A DNA stretch of 42,379 bases. It comes from Bradyrhizobium sp. GTDB taxonomy: Bacteria > Pseudomonadota > Alphaproteobacteria > Rhizobiales > Xanthobacteraceae. The DNA lies in NCBI RefSeq assembly GCF_019242285.1, contig NZ_JAFAVV010000741.1, positions 1 through 42,379 of the forward strand. The letters are read 5' to 3'. The position numbers were made by a program, and so were the translations under genes. Shown here piece by piece: positions 10,446-19,866 of this stretch. Within the stretch, counting starts at the first letter, position 1; each line of letters begins with the position of its first letter. The notes below the pieces were generated by a model, which was not told where the DNA came from, made no database searches, and was given only the letters and a program-made list of their open reading frames with translations.

Positions 10446-11402
10446 ATGTCCGTCACGACCATTCCGTCCCGCGTCGTTTCGCAGCGCCAGCCGGGCTGGC
10501 TCACCCGGCTGTTCGACTACAAGCCGTTCCTGATCGTCGCCTGCCTCGCGCCCGCGATCGGGCTGCTCATGGTGTTCCTGACCTACCCGCTGGGGCTCGG
10601 CATCTGGCTTGCCTTCACCGACACCACGATCGGCCGCGGCGGCGTCTTCATCGGGCTCGAGAATTTCGAGTACCTGCTCGGCGATCCCTTGTGGTGGGGT
10701 GCGGTGTTCTACAGCGTGTTCTATACCGCGGTCGCGACTTTCGGGAAATTCGCGCTCGGCTTCTGGCTCGCGCTGCTGCTCAACAACCACTTCCCGCTCA
10801 AGAGCCTGGTGCGCGCGATCGTGCTGCTGCCCTGGATCGTGCCGACGGTGCTGTCGGCCCTGGCATTCTGGTGGATCTATGATCCGCAGTTCTCGGTCAT
10901 CTCCTATCTCCTGGTCGACGTGCTGCATCTGCGCACCTCGAATATCGACTTCCTCGGCGCGCCCTGGCCGGCGCGCTTCTCGCTGATCGCCGCCAACATC
11001 TGGCGTGGCATTCCCTTCGTCGCGATCTCGCTGCTGGCGGGCCTGCAGACCATCTCGCCCTCGCTTTACGAGGCCGCGATGCTGGACGGCGCCACCTCCT
11101 GGCAGCGCTTCCGCTACATCACCTTTCCGATGATGATGCCGATCCTGGCGATCGTCATGACCTTCTCGATCATCTTCACTTTCACGGATTTCCAGCTCGT
11201 CTACGCCATCACCCGCGGCGGCCCGGTCAACTCGACCCACCTGCTGGCGACGCTGGCGTTCCAGCGCGGTATCGCCGGCGGCGAGCTCGGCGAGGGCGCC
11301 GCGATCGCGGTCTCGATGATCCCGTTCCTGGTGTTCGCGACGCTGTTCTCCTATTTCGGCCTCGCCCGCCGCAAGTGGCAGCAGGGAGAGGCCAATGACT
11401 GA
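10446..11402 (+). CDS. ABC transporter permease (sugar type, MalF/UgpA-like)
   Basis: Multiple TM segments; EAA loop-like YEAAMLDGATSWQRFRYITFPMMMPIL. ATG 10446 preferred over the upstream ORF start at 10425. Confidence 0.92.
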   Translation: MSVTTIPSRVVSQRQPGWLTRLFDYKPFLIVACLAPAIGLLMVFLTYPLGLGIWLAFTDTTIGRGGVFIGLENFEYLLGDPLWWGAVFYSVFYTAVATFGKFALGFWLALLLNNHFPLKSLVRAIVLLPWIVPTVLSALAFWWIYDPQFSVISYLLVDVLHLRTSNIDFLGAPWPARFSLIAANIWRGIPFVAISLLAGLQTISPSLYEAAMLDGATSWQRFRYITFPMMMPILAIVMTFSIIFTFTDFQLVYAITRGGPVNSTHLLATLAFQRGIAGGELGEGAAIAVSMIPFLVFATLFSYFGLARRKWQQGEAND

Positions 11403-12291
11403 GCTGGTCGCGCAGAGCCCGGACGATGCCGGCGCCGCGCCCGAGACGATGCAGTGGGAATCGCGCACGCGACGGATGATGCTGATCTATCTGCCGCTGT
11501 GCTGCTTCGTGCTCATCCTCTTGTTTCCATTCTACTGGATGGCGGTGACTGCATTCAAGCCGAATGCCGAGCTCTACAACTACAAGGCCCACAGTCCGTT
11601 CTGGATCTCCTCGCCGACGCTTGGCCATATTCGTCATCTGTTGTTCGAGACCGCCTATCCGCATTGGCTCGTCACCACGATGGCGGTCGCGATCGGTGCG
11701 ACCTTCCTGTCGCTGGTCGCCTCGACGCTCGCGGCCTACGCGATCGAGCGCCTGCGCTTCCGCGGCAGCCCCTATGTCGGGCTCGCGATCTACCTCGCCT
11801 ATCTGGTACCGCCGTCGATCCTGTTCATTCCGCTCGCCACCGTGGTGGTGCGATTCGGCCTGTTCGACAGCCCGATGGCGCTGATCCTGGTGTATCCGAC
11901 CTTCCTGGTGCCATTCTGCACCTGGCTCCTGATCGGCTATTTCAAGTCGATCCCCTACGAGCTCGAGGAATGCGCGCTGGTCGACGGCGCGACGCGCCTG
12001 CAGATATTGTGGCGGATCACGCTGCCGCTCGCGGTGCCCGGCCTGATCTCGGCCGGCATCTTCTCGTTCACCCTGTCCTGGAACGAGTTCATCTATGCGC
12101 TCGCCTTCATCCAGAGCAGCGCCAACAAGACCGTGCCGGTCGCGATCCTGACCGAGCTCGTCACCGGCGACGTCTATCAATGGGGTGCGCTGATGGCGGG
12201 CTCGCTGCTCGGCTCGCTGCCGGTCGCGATCTTCTACTCGCTGTTCGTCGACTATTACGTCTCCTCGCTCACCGGCGCGGTGAAGGAGTGA
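11395..12291 (+). CDS. ABC transporter permease (sugar type, MalG/UgpE-like)
   Basis: 298 aa, overlaps the previous gene by 8 nt; EAA loop YELEECALVDGATRLQILWRITLPLAVPGL. Confidence 0.92.
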   Translation: MTELVAQSPDDAGAAPETMQWESRTRRMMLIYLPLCCFVLILLFPFYWMAVTAFKPNAELYNYKAHSPFWISSPTLGHIRHLLFETAYPHWLVTTMAVAIGATFLSLVASTLAAYAIERLRFRGSPYVGLAIYLAYLVPPSILFIPLATVVVRFGLFDSPMALILVYPTFLVPFCTWLLIGYFKSIPYELEECALVDGATRLQILWRITLPLAVPGLISAGIFSFTLSWNEFIYALAFIQSSANKTVPVAILTELVTGDVYQWGALMAGSLLGSLPVAIFYSLFVDYYVSSLTGAVKE

Positions 12292-12331
12292 TCGGTTTTT
12301 CGGCGATATATCGCGTGCGGCACTCCGCCAA

Positions 12332-12757
12332 TCATCTCTCGAGACTGCGAATGGACATCGCGCCCGGGTCGGTCCGGATCATGTTGGCCTTGCTGCCGCC
12401 GTCCGTCGCGAACAGGTCCCAATGAGTCTGTAGGTTCGGCAGGGCCAGCGAATCGAATGTAATCGTTCCGGTACAGTCCGCATTCAACGTGTACTTGCCC
12501 TTCAGCTTCTGGCCCCTTGCGATTCTGCCTTCACGGCTGGACGTCTCGGTACCCGAAACGTTGGCAACGCCATCAAATACAAAAACTCCGGCATGGACCC
12601 GTTGCACCTTTGGGGCGAGCGGCTCGATGAACCCCCTTGCTGAAAAGATATATTGGCCCTGCATGGTATGAGGCGAGCATTCGGCCTTAGCCGCCGCCGA
12701 AACTGCCAGCAAGAAGGAGAGGATCATGAGGCTCGTCTTGATCATAAGATGTTCCAC
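12332..12757 (-). CDS. Hypothetical secreted protein
   Basis: 141 aa; signal-peptide-like MIKTSLMILSFLLAVSAAAKAE followed by small beta-rich domain. Confidence 0.65.
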   Translation of the reverse strand: MEHLMIKTSLMILSFLLAVSAAAKAECSPHTMQGQYIFSARGFIEPLAPKVQRVHAGVFVFDGVANVSGTETSSREGRIARGQKLKGKYTLNADCTGTITFDSLALPNLQTHWDLFATDGGSKANMIRTDPGAMSIRSLER

Positions 12758-12866
12758 GGAATTTGCGATGTCCGGCTTCGTTCGTCTTCGTGAGGCAGAC
12801 GTTCGAGGACATGGTTGAATCTCGACACACCATCTGCCATGTACTCTTTCTTAAGGCATGGAGTGA

Positions 12867-13850
12867 GTGTTGAGAACCGCTAGGCTTGCAACGCTAGTTT
12901 TCTCGTTCGCGATTGCGATCTGGATGATGGCTTCGGTCACGACTTTCGCCCAATCTCTTCCAGACACCGGCATGTTCGATCCGGTCAGCGTCATCAACGG
13001 GATCCAGACCACGCCGTCGGCCTGTGAAGAGATGGTACGGCGCCAGACGGCGGTCTGGGTTCGCGTCGACGGACGAGGTTATTGCCTGAGATACTATGCC
13101 GCCGGCGTCGCGCTCGATCGACCTAATCCTGTCGTCGCCGGCTGGATGTCCGGCGACGTGATGGGAGGCCCGAAGGGTGTCGCGCATCAACAGGGGCTGG
13201 GCGTCGCCTCGATGATCGAACAGTCCGCGACCTTGTCCAACCGATATGCGGTGCCCTACATTTTCCTCGCGCGACCCGGCACCTATGGCAGCTCCGGCAA
13301 GCACTACGACGTCAGACATACGCCTCTGGAAGCGAGGCTGGTGGACGCTCAAATCGATGCCCTGAAGAGGCGCTACCGCATCGATCAATGGGTGCTCGGC
13401 GGACACAGCGGCGGCGGAACGCTTGCCGCTGAATTTCTCGCTTGGCGCGACGACATCCGATGCGCGGTGCTTTCATCCCCTGCGGCTGCCTATCGCGCCA
13501 GGCTTGAGAAGAAAGGTTTCGTGCAGCGGCTGAAGACCGAGGTGTTTTTCGATCCCTACGATTCGATCGACAGAATACCGAACCAGCCCGGGAGGCGAAT
13601 ATTCCTCGTTGCCGACCCCCGCGACACCAACATTCCGTTCTCGACGCAAGAGCTCTATTTCGACGGGCTGAAGAGACGGGGCCTCGATGCCTGGCTGGTA
13701 CCCTTGCAGAAGGCTCCCGGCCCGAAATATCATAGCCTCGTCGACTTTGGAGAAACCGCGATAGGAATGTGCGCCAGCGGCGCAACGACGGACTCCATCC
13801 TTCAAAAGTTGCGCGACATGCCTCAGCAGTCGGAGCGCATATCGAATTAG
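12867..13850 (+). CDS. Secreted alpha/beta-hydrolase-like protein
   Basis: 327 aa; signal peptide, nucleophile-elbow-like LGGHSGGGTLAAEF, C-terminal His (KYHSLVDFG). Confidence 0.7.
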   Translation: MLRTARLATLVFSFAIAIWMMASVTTFAQSLPDTGMFDPVSVINGIQTTPSACEEMVRRQTAVWVRVDGRGYCLRYYAAGVALDRPNPVVAGWMSGDVMGGPKGVAHQQGLGVASMIEQSATLSNRYAVPYIFLARPGTYGSSGKHYDVRHTPLEARLVDAQIDALKRRYRIDQWVLGGHSGGGTLAAEFLAWRDDIRCAVLSSPAAAYRARLEKKGFVQRLKTEVFFDPYDSIDRIPNQPGRRIFLVADPRDTNIPFSTQELYFDGLKRRGLDAWLVPLQKAPGPKYHSLVDFGETAIGMCASGATTDSILQKLRDMPQQSERISN

Positions 13851-13900
13851 TTCAGTCCCTCACCGGCGCATCGCTTCGGCCGTTGCGGGAAGATCGCCGA

Positions 13901-14737
13901 TCACGGCTTCTTCGTCCGATAATCCCCGAACGTCGTATCGCGCTGATCGAGCTGCGCCTTGACGCTCGAGCCGTCACGGCGGAAGCCCGACATGTAGGCC
14001 TTGCTCGCTTCCGTCGTGAAGGCCAGCGCCTGGATCTCGGTGCCGGCGCGGATCGCGGCGCGCACGCCCATGATCTCCATCGCGCGATGCACCGTGCGCT
14101 TGTTGAGCTGTTGCAGCTCCACCGGCACCTTCGCCGCACGCTCGGCGAAATCGAGCGTGCGATTTTCCAGTTCGGCCGATGGAAACGACCGCGTCGCGTA
14201 GCCCCATTCGGCCGCCTCACGCCCGCTCATCGCGTCTCCCGTCAGCATCAGCTCCATGGCGTGGCGCATGCCGACCAGCCACGGATGGTATTGCATGTCG
14301 GGCGGGCTCATCAGCCGCACCGGCGGATAGCCGATCTGCGCATCGTCGGCGACGTAGACGACATCGCAGGCGGTGGCGAGCTCAGTGCCGCCGGCCAGGC
14401 AATAGCCGTGCACCTGCGCGATCACCGGTTTGGCCAGATCCCAGATCGAGAACCAGCCCTCCACGACATGGCGCGACCATTGGCCGGGGCCGCCGGCCGA
14501 ATGATAGGGCTGCTCCACCCTGTTGTCGGCCGACAGATCGTAGCCGGCGGAAAAGCAGGGGCCGGCGCCGCGGATGACGGTGATCGAAACGTCGGCGTCG
14601 CGATCGGCAGCTTCCAGCACCCCGAATATCTCGCCACGCAGCCGGTTGTTGAGCGCGTTACGCTTCTCCGGGCGGTTCAGCGTGATCCGCCGTACCCGCG
14701 GGCGGGGATCATCGACTAGAATGTGCTGATGGGTCAT
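13901..14737 (-). CDS. Enoyl-CoA hydratase/isomerase family protein
   Basis: Start ATG 14737; VRRITLNRPEKRNALNN, AGPCFSAGYDLS, QVHGYCLAGGTELATACDVVYVADDAQIGYPPVR. Confidence 0.93.
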   Translation of the reverse strand: MTHQHILVDDPRPRVRRITLNRPEKRNALNNRLRGEIFGVLEAADRDADVSITVIRGAGPCFSAGYDLSADNRVEQPYHSAGGPGQWSRHVVEGWFSIWDLAKPVIAQVHGYCLAGGTELATACDVVYVADDAQIGYPPVRLMSPPDMQYHPWLVGMRHAMELMLTGDAMSGREAAEWGYATRSFPSAELENRTLDFAERAAKVPVELQQLNKRTVHRAMEIMGVRAAIRAGTEIQALAFTTEASKAYMSGFRRDGSSVKAQLDQRDTTFGDYRTKKP

Positions 14738-14957
14738 CGGCGCAGTTCCTCCCGAGCTTTGGTTGTCGTTGCTGCCATTTCTGCCCGAGATCAGCGGGGA
14801 TGTCAGCCCCGGCACCGCAACCGGCCTTCCACGCCTGCACCGGCTTGCATCGAATCCAGCGGCTGACGGGAGTTCCGGCTCTCGAAAGCTTGCTCTTGAT
14901 CAACGGGCATCTCACAGTAGCGCATCACCGTTGCGCAGCGATCATGAGGTATTCCGT

Positions 14958-15179
14958 ATGCCTTACGCCTCCATCGACGACCTGCCGCCGCCGGTTCGTG
15001 CCCACCTGCCCGAGCATGCGCAGGAAGTCTATCTCGGCGCGTTCAACAACGCCTGGCTGAAATATGCCTCGTGTGGCTTGCTCGAGCGCGAGCAGACCGC
15101 GCACCGTGTCGCCTGGGCAGCGGTGAAGCACAAATACGAAAAGGTCGGCAATCGATGGGTGGAGAGGAAGGAGTCTTGA
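14958..15179 (+). CDS. ChaB family protein
   Basis: MPYASIDDLPPPVRAHLPEHAQEVYLGAFNNAWLKYAS...AHRVAWAAVKHKYEKVGNRWVER is a ChaB-type small protein; ATG 14958 within ORF 14763..15179. Confidence 0.85.
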   Translation: MPYASIDDLPPPVRAHLPEHAQEVYLGAFNNAWLKYASCGLLEREQTAHRVAWAAVKHKYEKVGNRWVERKES

Positions 15180-15210
15180 TCTCCGACGGCGCGGCGTCGA
15201 GGGGTACGCT

Positions 15211-15240
15211 CCCTCGCCCCCGTTCTTCACGGGGAGAGGG
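15211..15240. repeat. Short inverted repeat, CCCTCGCCCCCGT-TCTTC-ACGGGGAGAGGG
   Basis: Imperfect inverted repeat in the convergent intergenic space between chaB and the cyclase gene; resembles common rhizobial intergenic hairpins. Confidence 0.5.
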
Positions 15241-15277
15241 AAGACGGGAGACGGTGCCCTCGGCGACTGCGCCGAAA

Positions 15278-17437
15278 CTACTTTCCCTCCAGCGCGCTGA
15301 CCGGCTCCCAGTCCGCACCTGGCGGCTGCTGCGCGAGCTCGCGCGCGCGGACGACAAACAGCGCTGAAGGCTTGTCGAAGGCTGCCGCACGCGCGAACGA
15401 TTGCGCGGCAGGCTCGAATTCGCGATTTCGCCAACGCGCCAGCCCTTCGGCATAGGCTGCCGCGGCGTCGCGCTGCCGCGGCGTCGCCTCGCCCGCCGGC
15501 GCCATGAGCTCGTAGATCCTCACTGCGCTCTCGCGGCCCTTGACCCGCGTCGCATCCAGCTCGCGCCAGGCAAAACTCTCACCTGCCATCGCCACCGTCG
15601 TCTCGGAGGCGATGATGGTCGTGCCGTAATATTTGTTGGCGCCCTCGAGCCGCGAGGCGACGTTCACGGCGTCGCTCATGACCGAATAGTTGAAGCGCCG
15701 CCGCGAGCCGATATTGCCGACCAGCGCCTCGCCGGTATTGAGCCCGATCCGCTGTGCGACGTCGAAGCCGTGCAGCACCGGCGAGTCGCGGTTGAGCTCG
15801 GCGAGGCGCGCGCGGCAACCGAGCGCGGCTTCGGCGGCATGACGGGCGTGATCGGCATCGTCGATCGGCGCACCGAACACCGCGACGATGGAATCGCCGA
15901 TATATTTCTCGACATAGCCGCCATTGGCCTCGACGACGTCGGTCATGGCGGACAGATATTCGTTCATGAAGGTCACGAGCTCGGCCGGCGTCATCCGCTC
16001 GGAGATCGCGGAAAAGCCGGCGAGGTCGGAAAAGAAGATGGTGACGTTGCGCGTCTCGCCGCCCAGTTCCGGGAGCTTGTTCGAAGCCAGCATGCGGTCG
16101 ATCACCTGCGGCGCGAGATAGAGCGCAAAGCTCCGGCGCAGCAGGCGCTGGCCGCGGTCGGTGACAACGAGGCGGTAGGCGATGATCATCGCGAGCGCCG
16201 CGAGACCTGCGGCGAACGGCTCGCTCAACGGCAGCACCAGGGTCCTGGCAAAGGCCAGCGTGGCGCCGAAGGTCCACAGTGCCATCATGGCAAGATAGAT
16301 CGAGGCAGCGCCAACCGGCGCGAACCGCCGCGCCACGATGGCCATGAACAGTGCGAGGCCGATCGCGATCAGCATGGTGGACCATCGCCCGAGCTCGACC
16401 AGCGCATCATGGCCGAGCAGATTGTTGACCGCGGTGGCATGAACATACACGCCGGCGATGCTGCCGGGATCGAACCGCGGCGCGGTGACGGTCGCCCCAG
16501 GGAGCGCACAGCGCGGCGCATTGGCCGCCTCCGGTCGGGTGACGAAGCGCTTGGAGGTCGATTTGCGGTCCTCCAGGCTGACCATCGTGCCGAGGATCAC
16601 GACCCGGTTGGCGAACACGCGATGAAAGAACTCCCGGTCGTTCTTCTCGACACAGGCGCGCAAGTCCGCGAGCGAGAAGGTTTCGATGTCGTTCGCCCCG
16701 CCATCGAAATTCAGCGTCATCGTGTTCGTCATCGCGCCCGGAATTCGATAGCCCGCGAGCGTCACGTTGCCGTCGTCGGAAAATGCCGGCTCGGCGCCGA
16801 TCGCACGCGAGGCCAACTCCAGCGCCATCGACGGCACCGGCTTCTCCTGTTCCGGGAAAGTGAGCTGCACGCGCCGGACCACCTCGTCGGGATCGGTATA
16901 GACGTTCAGTGGACGGATGTTCTGCTGCCTCTTCACCGCGATGCCCTGCCCGGGCGAAGGCGCGTGGATAACCTCCGTCCCGAGCACCTCGCCCAGCACG
17001 ACCTTGCCGGCGGAAGCACCCGACGCCAGCGCGCGCAAAAAGGGCCGGTCGAAACCACGCATCTTCGCACCGACCGAATCCTCGCCGAAGGCGAGCACGG
17101 ATTGCTCGATCGAATTCTCGAACACGATGTCGAACCCGACCACCTTGGCGCCGCCCTCGAGCACGGCGGTCAGGACGCGGCCGATCTCGGTGGTCCAGAT
17201 CGTCGTCGGCGATCCCTCGAATGGCGGGGTGTGGTATGTCTCCTCATCGATCGCGATCACCACGGCCGGCGCCGCGGCCGCATCGCGACGCGGCCCGAAC
17301 AGCTGAAAGCGCAACGCGGTGAGGATGTCGATCGACCAGCCATGCACATGGGTGAAAGGCGGAAGAACGGTGACGAGCCCGCTCGCCAGCGCGACGATCA
17401 GGATGACGATGACGTCCCGCCTGACGGCGCTCCCCAT
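15278..17437 (-). CDS. CHASE2-domain adenylate/guanylate cyclase (class III)
   Basis: 719 aa; N-terminal TM + CHASE2-like region, three C-terminal TMs, cyclase motifs FFSDLAGFSAISERM, EKYIGDSIVAVFGAP, RRFNYSVMSDAVNVASRLEGANKYYGT. Confidence 0.93.
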   Translation of the reverse strand: MGSAVRRDVIVILIVALASGLVTVLPPFTHVHGWSIDILTALRFQLFGPRRDAAAAPAVVIAIDEETYHTPPFEGSPTTIWTTEIGRVLTAVLEGGAKVVGFDIVFENSIEQSVLAFGEDSVGAKMRGFDRPFLRALASGASAGKVVLGEVLGTEVIHAPSPGQGIAVKRQQNIRPLNVYTDPDEVVRRVQLTFPEQEKPVPSMALELASRAIGAEPAFSDDGNVTLAGYRIPGAMTNTMTLNFDGGANDIETFSLADLRACVEKNDREFFHRVFANRVVILGTMVSLEDRKSTSKRFVTRPEAANAPRCALPGATVTAPRFDPGSIAGVYVHATAVNNLLGHDALVELGRWSTMLIAIGLALFMAIVARRFAPVGAASIYLAMMALWTFGATLAFARTLVLPLSEPFAAGLAALAMIIAYRLVVTDRGQRLLRRSFALYLAPQVIDRMLASNKLPELGGETRNVTIFFSDLAGFSAISERMTPAELVTFMNEYLSAMTDVVEANGGYVEKYIGDSIVAVFGAPIDDADHARHAAEAALGCRARLAELNRDSPVLHGFDVAQRIGLNTGEALVGNIGSRRRFNYSVMSDAVNVASRLEGANKYYGTTIIASETTVAMAGESFAWRELDATRVKGRESAVRIYELMAPAGEATPRQRDAAAAYAEGLARWRNREFEPAAQSFARAAAFDKPSALFVVRARELAQQPPGADWEPVSALEGK

Positions 17438-17466
17438 GGCGTGGTCCGGACCGCCTCCTCCGCTGC

Positions 17467-18123
17467 CTATCGCAATGTGACCAGGCGCCCCACGATCGGG
17501 CTCGGCCCGGGCGCGGCGCTGGCATCGATCCGGAACACCACCCGTTTGGACTTCAGGCTCGCCGCATAGGTGCCGCCGGCTTTCAGGGCCGTGTTGGCCT
17601 TGAGGAAGTCATAGGACTTGCCGCCCGCATCGACCTCGTAGCGCTCGCCCTTGACGTCGAGCCGCTCGACGATCAGCTTGCCCCGTTCGGCGGTGGCGAT
17701 CACCGGCGACAGGCCGTGCAGCACGACCGGCGGCGGGACGCTTTCTTCCGCGATGCTGCGCACCACCGTGGCGGCGCTCTCGCCGGCCTCCTTGCCGATT
17801 CGATTGGCCTGGCTCGAATCGCAGGTCACCTTGTTGGCCTTGAAATCGGCGAGATGAACCGCGCTCTGCTCGGCGCCGACGATCACCGTGCCGATCCCTG
17901 AGATGGTCTCGTGCCAGCATGATTTCATGTAGCCGAGCACGACGACGCCGCCGGGTCCGAGCTTGATGACCTGACCCGGCACGACATAGTCCATGAACTC
18001 GGCACCGGTGACCTTGCCCTGCACGTCCTCGACGACGGCCGCAGGTGCCGGCGTCTGTGCCTGGGCCACCCCGGCCAATCCGATTGAGCCGACGATCATC
18101 GCGGCGAACATCCGTTTCATCAT
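17467..18123 (-). CDS. Secreted/periplasmic protein, possibly FecR-like
   Basis: Signal peptide MMKRMFAAMIVGSIGLAGVAQAQ; VVEDVQGKVTG...PGQVIKLGPGGVVVLGYMKSCWHETISG; 29-bp gap to the CHASE2 cyclase gene. Confidence 0.6.
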   Translation of the reverse strand: MMKRMFAAMIVGSIGLAGVAQAQTPAPAAVVEDVQGKVTGAEFMDYVVPGQVIKLGPGGVVVLGYMKSCWHETISGIGTVIVGAEQSAVHLADFKANKVTCDSSQANRIGKEAGESAATVVRSIAEESVPPPVVLHGLSPVIATAERGKLIVERLDVKGERYEVDAGGKSYDFLKANTALKAGGTYAASLKSKRVVFRIDASAAPGPSPIVGRLVTLR

Positions 18124-18156
18124 GAGACCCCGAAAAAGCATGAGACCCCGAAAAGC
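18121..18156. repeat. 18-bp tandem direct repeat (catgagaccccgaaaaag / catgagaccccgaaaagc)
   Basis: Two adjacent 18-nt units, each containing an ATG and GGGG on the minus strand. Confidence 0.8.
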
Positions 18157-18299
18157 AAACCATGATGCGTCAGCCATGCCATGGTACCGGTGCGGTGGGC
18201 AACCCGACGGGCGCCCTGATCCCACACAGCTAGCGTCACATTGACGGCAACAGCGTGATCAAGGTCACGGAGTCCGACTTTTTGTCGCCGGCCGCCGAC

Positions 18300-19856
18300 T
18301 TAACCGGATGGCGGCATGACCACGCCCCTGTCCTTGGGCCAGCGCATGCGCCAGCCGAAAGCGATCTCCTTGAACTCGCCGGGTCTGGCTTCGAAAGCCC
18401 ATTCCAGCACCCCGCGCTTGTCCCGCACGTTGCTGGCAGTCGGCGGCGTCTTCGACGGCAACAGCTCGACCACGATGTCCTCATGCTCGCTGACCGGCAT
18501 CTGGTCCAGGATCATCATCTGGATCGGAAAATCGTGGCCATTGTGCACGATGATCTTGAAGCTGCGCTCATCGGTCTTCGACGTCGTCACGATCAGGCCT
18601 GACGAGCCTTCGCTCCGCTTCACCACCACGCGCTCGACCTTGACCTGGTCGTCGGCGCCGAAACCCAGCCGCACCGTCTCGCCCTTGCCGGCCCCGGTCA
18701 TCTGGACACGGCCGACGAACATGCCGTCACGATAGATCGCGACCCGGCCGGACAGCAGCGGCGCGTCTTCGCCATGCACGAAGCTCGCTTCGAGGAACGC
18801 GGTCGGATCGAGGAGCGGCGTCGAACGGATGACGAGCTCGGGCGCGATGCTCACCGTGGAGATGCGCAGACCTCTGCCGCCCTCGCTGGCGCTGATGCTG
18901 ACGCGTCCAGGAATCCGGAACGTCGCCTGAAAGGCTGAGGTCTCCTGCACCGCCTGCTGCTCCTCGGCCTTTTTCGGCGCGGGAGCGGACGCCGCGCCCG
19001 CAGGCTCGAACCTTCGCCTCACCACGGCGAACTCCGCGGCTTCGAACTCCACGATCAACGGGTCCAGATCCGGCACCTCGCTGCGGCGGGCGACACGGGC
19101 TGTCGCCAGCGAAAGCGTCACATCGGACCAGTCCTCGCCCGTGCTCTGGGTGATCTCCGCACGGCGGATCAGTTCGAGCGCCGGTTTGCGATCCCCGCTG
19201 CCGGTATCGAGCCGGGCATCATAGAGCGGCGCCCAGCACGCGTCGCGCATGGCGTAGCTGACCCGCAGCACCGCCCTGGTGGCTGCCGCTGCCGAAACAT
19301 CGATCCGCAATCCGAGCCTGTTCGGCGGCTCGGCGGCGCGATCGGCTTCGAGGCGAGCAATCTCGCGGTCGAGCTCGCGCTGCCTGCGCTCGGCGGCGCG
19401 GATCGCGGCACGCGCATCCGCGACTTCCTCCGACACGGCCGCAAACGCCGCGCGCCACTCCGCGAGCGGCCGCGCCTCGCCCTGCTCGCCCAGCCCGGCG
19501 GGTGACTTCTCGGCGAAACGCTCCGCGAATTTTCGCCGCGCCTCGGCCGCGGCGATCGCATCCTGCAGATCGGCGCGCTCGTCCTTCAACACCTCGATCC
19601 GCTGGTCGATCTCCGGCAGCTTGGCCGGCGGGACCGGTCGCGGCGGCCGGGCATCGACCGCCTCGATCATGAGCTTCTCTTCCGCCTCGCCATCGACGCG
19701 CAGCGAGGCGGTGTCCAGCTCGGGCGGAAAGTCCTCCACCAGCACCCTGCTGTCGCCGGCCGGCAGATCGACGGCGATGACCCGTGTGACGAGCGCGCCG
19801 TCCGGATAGACCATGACGGCGTCGATCGCCGACTCCACGCTCAAAACCACTGGCAT
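18300..19856 (-). CDS. DUF4139/MuiA-like protein without an apparent signal peptide
   Basis: Start ATG 19856 (MPVVLSVESAIDAVMVYPDGALVTRVIAVDLPAGDSRVLVEDFPP); coiled coil, AEITQSTGEDWSDVTLSLATARVARR, C-terminal NVRDKRGVLEWAFEARPGEFKEIAFGWRMRWPKD. Confidence 0.88.
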   Translation of the reverse strand: MPVVLSVESAIDAVMVYPDGALVTRVIAVDLPAGDSRVLVEDFPPELDTASLRVDGEAEEKLMIEAVDARPPRPVPPAKLPEIDQRIEVLKDERADLQDAIAAAEARRKFAERFAEKSPAGLGEQGEARPLAEWRAAFAAVSEEVADARAAIRAAERRQRELDREIARLEADRAAEPPNRLGLRIDVSAAAATRAVLRVSYAMRDACWAPLYDARLDTGSGDRKPALELIRRAEITQSTGEDWSDVTLSLATARVARRSEVPDLDPLIVEFEAAEFAVVRRRFEPAGAASAPAPKKAEEQQAVQETSAFQATFRIPGRVSISASEGGRGLRISTVSIAPELVIRSTPLLDPTAFLEASFVHGEDAPLLSGRVAIYRDGMFVGRVQMTGAGKGETVRLGFGADDQVKVERVVVKRSEGSSGLIVTTSKTDERSFKIIVHNGHDFPIQMMILDQMPVSEHEDIVVELLPSKTPPTASNVRDKRGVLEWAFEARPGEFKEIAFGWRMRWPKDRGVVMPPSG

Positions 19857-19866
19857 CACTCCGCGA

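Noticed and set aside
8892-11468. 858-aa minus-strand ORF
   Set aside because: Antisense to the ABC operon genes, which have clear family motifs; composition (Arg/Glu/His/Gln-rich) is typical of spurious antisense frames in GC-rich genomes.
15401-17569. 722-aa plus-strand ORF
   Set aside because: Antisense shadow of the CHASE2 cyclase; no recognisable domain.
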